Assembly (NCBI RefSeq): GCF_029227915.1
Contig: NC_079881.1
Location: 20,187,501 to 20,251,500, forward strand
Length of the DNA: 64,000 bases
Direction of reading: 5' to 3'
DNA from: Hydractinia symbiolongicarpus
Lineage: Eukaryota; Cnidaria; Hydrozoa; Anthoathecata; Hydractiniidae
How positions within the stretch are numbered: the stretch's first letter is position 1; each line of letters begins with the position of its first letter. Of the stretch, positions 58,768 through 64,000 are shown piece after piece. The translations under genes and the position numbers were made by a program. Under the pieces are notes generated by a model. It was given only the letters and a program-made list of their open reading frames with translations, had not been told where the DNA came from and made no database searches.

Positions 58768-59851
58768 ATGGACAAAAAGAGTGTTATGTCATCAATTCTC
58801 TTCGTATTGTCAAATTCTCTTGCAATATCTTCAATAGCAACACCATCTTGGATCGTGACAAATTTTGTTGGTAAGTTTGTCACTTCTTCTCTGCTGCAAT
58901 GCTTAAAAAATATATCACGTCGTATAAACATTATCACATCTGTATTACCTTCAGAGAACGTTTGAACCACTTACAGTGCCTCCTAGACCCCCAGCTGTTT
59001 GGTCACCTGTTTTTTTTGCTTTTGCTTCACTATGCTCAACAATTTATCTAAGAAGGAAAAATGTGCCCCTTTATCTCTCTACGCATAAAAATTTGTTTGT
59101 ATTTCGAAGCTTCCTGAACAATGCATTTATATATAAGAGAGCTTTTTTGAATTCTATTTAATAGCAAATAACCTTAACTATAACCATCTTCAGTAAAGCT
59201 TTTTATCGTAAATATATTTCTAATTTTGTGCAGGTATTACAAGGTTGGGTTTGACAAAAATTTGCGTCACCCTCAAAGATCAGGATCCTAAAAGTGAGAG
59301 CTGTGAACCGCTTGAGCTAAGTTCTCACTGGGCTACTGCACTGGTGTTTATTGTGATAGGTATCTGCTTGATATTTCTGACAGTCTTGTTAACTTTATTA
59401 TCAATTTGGAGAAGTAGTATCGAGAAGATGGTGCGGATCATGTCGTTTTTCTCCAGTAAGCTATATTGTGTTAATTGCAGGAAATCAGAGTTTAAATTAA
59501 GTGAGATATACAATATATATCTTATTTCGTATGTTTGCTTAACATATGCAAGAAAATATTGTATTTTCAAGTATGACATGAATTTTTTTACTTCCTTTTT
59601 TAGTTATAACCGTTATTCGAATTTTTTTTTAAAAAAAACTTTTCTTTTTTGCAGTGTGTTTCTTTTGCATGGCGGCGATCATCTTTCCATTTGGGTTTGA
59701 CGCAAAGGAAATTGGTGGCGTGGCGTACAAGCTACCAGCCTCGACAGATGTTGGTTATTCATATTTTTTGTTTATCACCAGCATTTTTTTTCTCACTGCT
59801 GGTAATATTTTGTGTAACTTCGATGTGATACGAAGTAATTTTCATAGGTGA
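58768..59851 (+). CDS. mosmo: modulator of Smoothened (MOSMO) protein
   Basis: Three exons, 58768-58870, 59234-59455 and 59655-59851, both introns phase 1; 173 residues against 167 in human MOSMO. The start was chosen at MDKKSVMSSILFV because the family begins MDKLT; in-frame ATGs lie upstream. Four membrane helices lie at about 8-27, 72-95, 105-125 and 143-163. Conserved wording includes SIATPSWI in helix 1, two lumenal cysteines (TKICVTL, ESCEPLEL), CMAAIIFPFGF across the exon 2/3 junction, then EIGGVAYKLPASTDVGYSYFLF and SIFF. In vertebrates MOSMO joins MEGF8 and the ubiquitin ligase MGRN1 to lower surface Smoothened, damping Hedgehog signalling. The same role here is inference from family. 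Confidence 0.93.
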
Positions 59852-61730
59852 TCCCCAAGCCGGTATCGGGTGAAGATTGCGCTGTATATACGTACAATTT
59901 TTAGGAGTAAACATATATTTTTAAGATTTTATTAACGTAATATACGATTATGTAAGGGCTAAACAAAAAACGAGAAAATTTTTCTTTTGGGGAATGCCCA
60001 ACATTTTTAGTAGACGATGTGCGTTACCCACGACAACAAGTATATGGTAATTCCCTTAGATAGATGTATATACCTGGCTAGCTACCTCGTCCGTAATAGT
60101 ATCTAATTTCAAAAATTACCGAAGATTTCATCTTGTTTATTGTTTATCTTCAATTGTTCAGCAAGATGATTTTTGAAGCATTAATAAAGTATAAACTGTT
60201 GCAAGATGCGTTCTACGTTCGCTTCATGCAGAATTTTGATATCAGTAAAACAAGAAAGGGACAGGTATGTACCTATAGCATACAAACTACTGACATAGGC
60301 GTGATGAGACCTCCATTCTTGCATATTACCGTTAAAGTGTTTCTTTTCTCATAAAATATCGTCTGTTTTGTTCCTAAAAATTATTTCTACTGTTGTGTAT
60401 ATTACGTTTTTATAACATATACGTGTTTTTTTTAAAGGTTACCTCCTGCGAAAAATAAAGTTAATTGCTTGAAAGGTTGTCTAGGAATTTGAATATTTTT
60501 TTAAAATTCTTAAATGCTTCTTTAGAAACTAAAAAGATTCACTAGTTATGCATGTATGAGCTAGCTCTACGAGGGTGTTATTTTTTACATTTTTGACAAG
60601 CCATGGAGTTAAAAATGTTTTTTGGCCGTTCACTTTGACGCGTTTTGAACATTTTGCATAAATTTCAATATTTAGTTACCATAATTATGCTCAATGCTAA
60701 CTGACGTCATAATTTCGCATAATGACCGCAACTTTCAAGACAAATATCTCGAGAACGGATAAAGATTTTTCAAAAAAATAAAAAGTTTCTAGAGAACTTT
60801 CAATGATCTTTCATATTTGCTCAACTTGATTTTTCGCATGAGGTAACCATTAAACCCCCCTCGTAGTGTAGCTACTGTGTTTTCTTACACCATACCATAT
60901 TTGTTTCATTATTCCAGTCGCGGGTTGATGTTCCAATCTTAAAAAATAATTTACCAGATTTAAAAAAAATGTCGCAGAATTGTGACATGTGTAAAAAATC
61001 ATGACATGCAACTTTAACAATTCTCGCTTGATATTTGATTGATAGTCTACTAAATCTACTAAGTGGGATGTTTCCTGCGGAGCGGAATATATAAAGAGTC
61101 CAATTGGGTGGCGGAAATTTCCTTGATTCCTAAGTAGAAATCAATTCTAGTCTTAAACGGCGAAAATTTCCCTTAACCAATCGAAAAGTTTAATTTTATT
61201 CAGTTCAAAATATTTCGTCTAATAGAGATTGTTTGTTTTTGAACTGATATGTAGCAACGATATATAGGTACGAAAAACATGTAGCAATCCAACAGACGGA
61301 ATTATTTGCAAGCTAGATTATTCTTTAACCCGAATAATAGAGTAAATATGGTATGCAGTTACTTTTTTCATTTGAATTTATTTTGCATTATTTAGTAAAT
61401 GTCCAACATATGTATAAAATTGTGTAGTATTGTAAATAAAACTTTGTAAATAAATGCATGTGTTTTTTACAAAAACGTAGCTAATATGCCGTTGTTTTTT
61501 AAAGTGTGCTTCCTCTTTGTTGAGGTCATCTTTCTAGATATTTTTCGTAGCCATGTGCAAAAGCTTACGTTCGAACTGGTGCACAAGGTGGAGAATTTGT
61601 TTCTCTGTAACTTTCAGTTTTGTTTTGTAGTTATTTTCCGGTTGCACGAATTTGTTACATTGTGACCGTTCAAAGCACTCTGATATTAAAAAATGGTACA
61701 ATCGAACAAGCAAGCACTGTAATATATGTT
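59852..61730. other. intergenic, one DNA-transposon-like element
   Basis: No further gene is supported; the frame 60133-60354 has no features. An element is listed separately at 60567-60866. AATAAA-type sites near 60457 could end the MOSMO transcript. Confidence 0.4.
60567..60866. mobile_element. 300-bp element with CTACGAGGG inverted ends
   Basis: The left end is CTACGAGGGTGTTATTTTTT. The right end on the complement is CTACGAGGGGGGTTTAATGG. AGCT lies just outside on both sides (60563-60566; 60869-60873 after a short offset). Non-coding, so probably a non-autonomous DNA transposon of unknown superfamily. Confidence 0.6.
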
Positions 61731-62215
61731 TAAAGGTAGACGCGATTAGCAATGTATGTTCAAAGTTAGACGTGGATAGGAATTTATGTTCAAAGTCAGA
61801 CGCGAATAGCAATGTATGTTCAAAGTTAGACGCGAATAGCAATGTATGATCAAAGTTAGACGCGGATAATAATGTATATGTTCAAAGTTAGACGCGGATA
61901 GTAATGTATGTTCAAAGTCAGACGCGAATAGCAATGTATGTTCAAAGTTAGACGCGAATAGCAATGTATGTTCAAAGTCAGACGCGGATAGCAATGTATG
62001 TTCAAAGTTAGACGTGAATAGCAATGTATGTTCAAAGTCAGACGCGGATAGCAATGTATGTTCAAAGTTAGACGCGAATAGCAATGTATGTTTAAAGTCA
62101 GACGCGGATAGCAATGTATGTTCAAAGTTAGACGTGAATAGCAATGTATGATCAAAGTTAGACACGGATAATAATGTATATGTTCAAAGTTAGACGCGAT
62201 TAGTAATGTATATCC
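61730..62215. repeat. 30-bp minisatellite, about 16 copies
   Basis: Units of 30 bp with core CAAAGTTAGACGCGAATAGC and then AATGTATGTT. GAATAGC and GGATAGC, and GTTA and GTCA, alternate, giving a 60-bp super-repeat. The variant ATGATCAAAGTTAGAC followed by ATAATAATGTATATG occurs at 61846 and again at 62148, 302 bp apart. Because 30 is a multiple of three, minus-strand frames stay open and encode repeated FEHTLLFASD-like decapeptides; these are regarded as artefacts. Confidence 0.95.
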
Positions 62216-63439
62216 AAAGCATGTATTATTAAAGACGCTTAAAAACTTGTTAAGTCAACGTACTTTCCCCCCATTTCAACCATACAAAACCCATGTCCAA
62301 CAATTTGCGACGACATTTTTATGTAATCCCTGAGACAATAAAATAGGATAAATTTAACCGTTACTGGAAGCAAAGAAGGTGTAAGCAAGAGGCTGAGAAA
62401 TAAATGTTTTATGTTCTTATATGGTTCGTTTTAAAAATAAAACGTATACTCTAATTGCCTTTAACAACCTTTTATCCAGTCCTCATATAGTGTTTTGTAC
62501 AACATGATCTCTTGTGCTTTGATAGAACAAACGTACTTTTTTTAAAATCATTCTTGCTGCCATGGTGATGTTACGGCGGAGAGATATCGCATCAAAAACG
62601 TAATCCATTTTTGTTATGATGATTGTTTGTTAGTATTTAGCATTTAAACAATTTGGTTGTCTTTGTGCTGTCGCAAAGCAATTATTCAAGCATAAAATCT
62701 TAAAATTGATCTCTTTTAATTGGCTCGTATTGCCGTTATATCGTAAGCGTGGACCTTGAAACCACATATGGATCTAAAATCAGTCATATTTCAAAAAACA
62801 CTTTTCAAAATATTTCACAAGATTGGTTTCACCAACCCTTATGTTTTCTTTGGTTGAAAAACATTTTTGATATTTACTTTGCTCGATAGTAAAAAGCGGT
62901 ATTCCTTTAAGCAGATGCGACAACGCCTACTTTGTATTATCATCATAATTAGAAGTCATCGAGGCATGTCACCTTGATGACCTCAGCTTAATCTTTTTCA
63001 CGTATGTTAAGAGAATATTGGAAATCTTGTTCATATATGATGTTTTTTATCATCCGCCATTATGACATGGTTATATTTTACACCCGTATAATAAAATACA
63101 GTCGTGACAGGGCGAAAAAAAATCACAAACTAACGACAAATGTGCGATATTAATTCAACACCTCAATACAAAAACAATATCTAGATTTATAATAAAAAAA
63201 TTAATTCGATAAAGAATGGGAGCAATAAAATCTGCATATCTGATTGGTCGATAATTTTCAAAGCTGGGCTGTCTTATTGTCCTCTTTAAATGCACAGTGA
63301 ATAAAAATGATTATATACGAATGCTAAAAAGTAACTCGGGAGTTGGCTGTAAGTGTGTGACTGAAAAAGTGTACACATCGCTCTGTTCAACTATAAAGCG
63401 CTTCTGCAAACAGATTTTACGAATTTGTTAGAGTACATT
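62216..63439. promoter_or_regulatory. upstream region of myosin gene
   Basis: No coding signal. CTGATTGGTCG at 63240-63250 is an inverted CCAAT box identical in its core to that upstream of tob. GATTATATACG near 63309-63319 is a TATA-like element about 125 bp before the start codon. The transcription start cannot be fixed. Confidence 0.4.
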
Positions 63440-63942
63440 ATGTCGGACGTTGACCCGATGCAATACCTGCGGGTGGACCCCGCGCAGATGATGAAGGAGC
63501 AGGCGAAAACTTTTGATGCTAAAAAATGGGTTTGGGTACCTGTTTCGGGTGCAGATGGGTATGAAGCCGCAATGGTGAAAAGTGCATCAGGTGATTTGGT
63601 GACCGTGGAAACCCAGGGTGGGAAGGTGAGAAAAAACTTGTGTACTTGCTCCTAAGGAGTTGTTTTTGAGGTTATGAAAAATTTATAAATTAGTATTTAT
63701 AACAAATCGGTTAAAATTCGTTTTATCTTTTGTAATAAGAATGATTCTTGACGCATGTGGAACTCTGTAAACTTAAAATCGTGCTTCTCTTTTTTTAGAC
63801 CTTGGATGTCAAGAAAGAGGAGTGTGATCAAATGAACCCTCCTAAGTACGAAAAATGTGCAGACATGGCCTCACTTACCTACTTAAACGAAGCTAGTGTT
63901 TTATACAATTTAAAAGCAAGATATGTGACTGGTTTGATTTAC
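63440..63942 (+). CDS. myosin II heavy chain, N-terminal exons (partial)
   Basis: Two coding exons, 63440-63625 and 63799-63942, phase 0, encoding the first 110 residues; the gene continues past the window. The start [18 protein letters not shown] leads into the SH3-like N-terminal subdomain ([20 protein letters not shown] ... [12 protein letters not shown]). Then come the motor-domain start [31 protein letters not shown] and TGLIY, interrupted at the conserved LIY/TYSGLF boundary by GTGAGT. This is the myosin II (muscle/non-muscle) pattern; [12 protein letters not shown] is closer to striated-muscle-type chains, but the tail would be needed to decide. Myosin II is the actin motor of contraction. 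Confidence 0.95.
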
Positions 63943-64000
63943 GTGAGTACATCAAATTTCTTGTTTGTTTTTTTCCAGCTCCCTCTATTAATTAAGGATC

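Noticed and set aside
61746-62165. Minus-strand frame of 139 residues with decapeptide repeats as a gene
   Set aside because: The period of 30 bp keeps more than one frame open; there is no start context, splice site or unique sequence to support a protein.

Overview
This window is animal nuclear DNA: AT-rich, gene-sparse, with spliced genes and a dense load of small transposons and satellites. Five genes are recognisable animal families: a TOB-type antiproliferative protein, synaptogyrin, MOSMO (modulator of Smoothened), a myosin II heavy chain and a small ankyrin-repeat protein. The AT-rich composition, small introns and repeat load would suit an early-branching animal such as a cnidarian, possibly a hydrozoan. 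That placement is inference; nothing here fixes the species.

Layout. 1-6 kb: a tRNA-headed SINE with a long (TAA)n tail and pogo-like debris. 6-11 kb: two unrecognised single-pass membrane proteins on the minus strand (6085-6558 and 10616-10954) with the same architecture, plus a small plus-strand reading frame (6683-6847) with a BH3-like stretch. 12.5-13.5 kb: a duplicated segment flanking an arginine-rich reading frame broken by two stops. 16.3-18.4 kb: a six-exon minus-strand gene, reassembled here from its splice sites, for a secreted cysteine-rich protein that looks like a BRICHOS-domain protein. 19-28 kb: foldback and MITE elements, unresolved coding-like patches, a coiled-coil reading frame and a PIF/Harbinger-type element. 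29.9-32.5 kb: tob (two exons, minus). 35.8-37.9 kb: a decayed LINE. 39.8-41.0 kb: a large 22-bp minisatellite. 41.9-42.4 kb: intronless ankyrin gene. 44.6-51.0 kb: synaptogyrin (three exons, minus) with a repeat-filled 5.2-kb first intron. 53-57 kb: a cluster of MITEs and nested SINEs. 58.8-59.9 kb: MOSMO (three exons, plus). 61.7-62.2 kb: a 30-bp minisatellite. 63.4 kb to the end: the first two coding exons of myosin II heavy chain, running off the window.

The recognised genes form no shared pathway: TOB acts in mRNA deadenylation and growth control, synaptogyrin in vesicle membranes, MOSMO in Hedgehog receptor turnover and myosin in contraction. The most novel material is the pair of membrane proteins, the BRICHOS-like secreted protein, and a MITE family with CAACCTCGTCCCCAGG ends, for which two copies have perfect 9-bp target-site duplications. 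All exon boundaries were read by eye from GT/AG signals, reading phase and family similarity; no search or transcript data were available.
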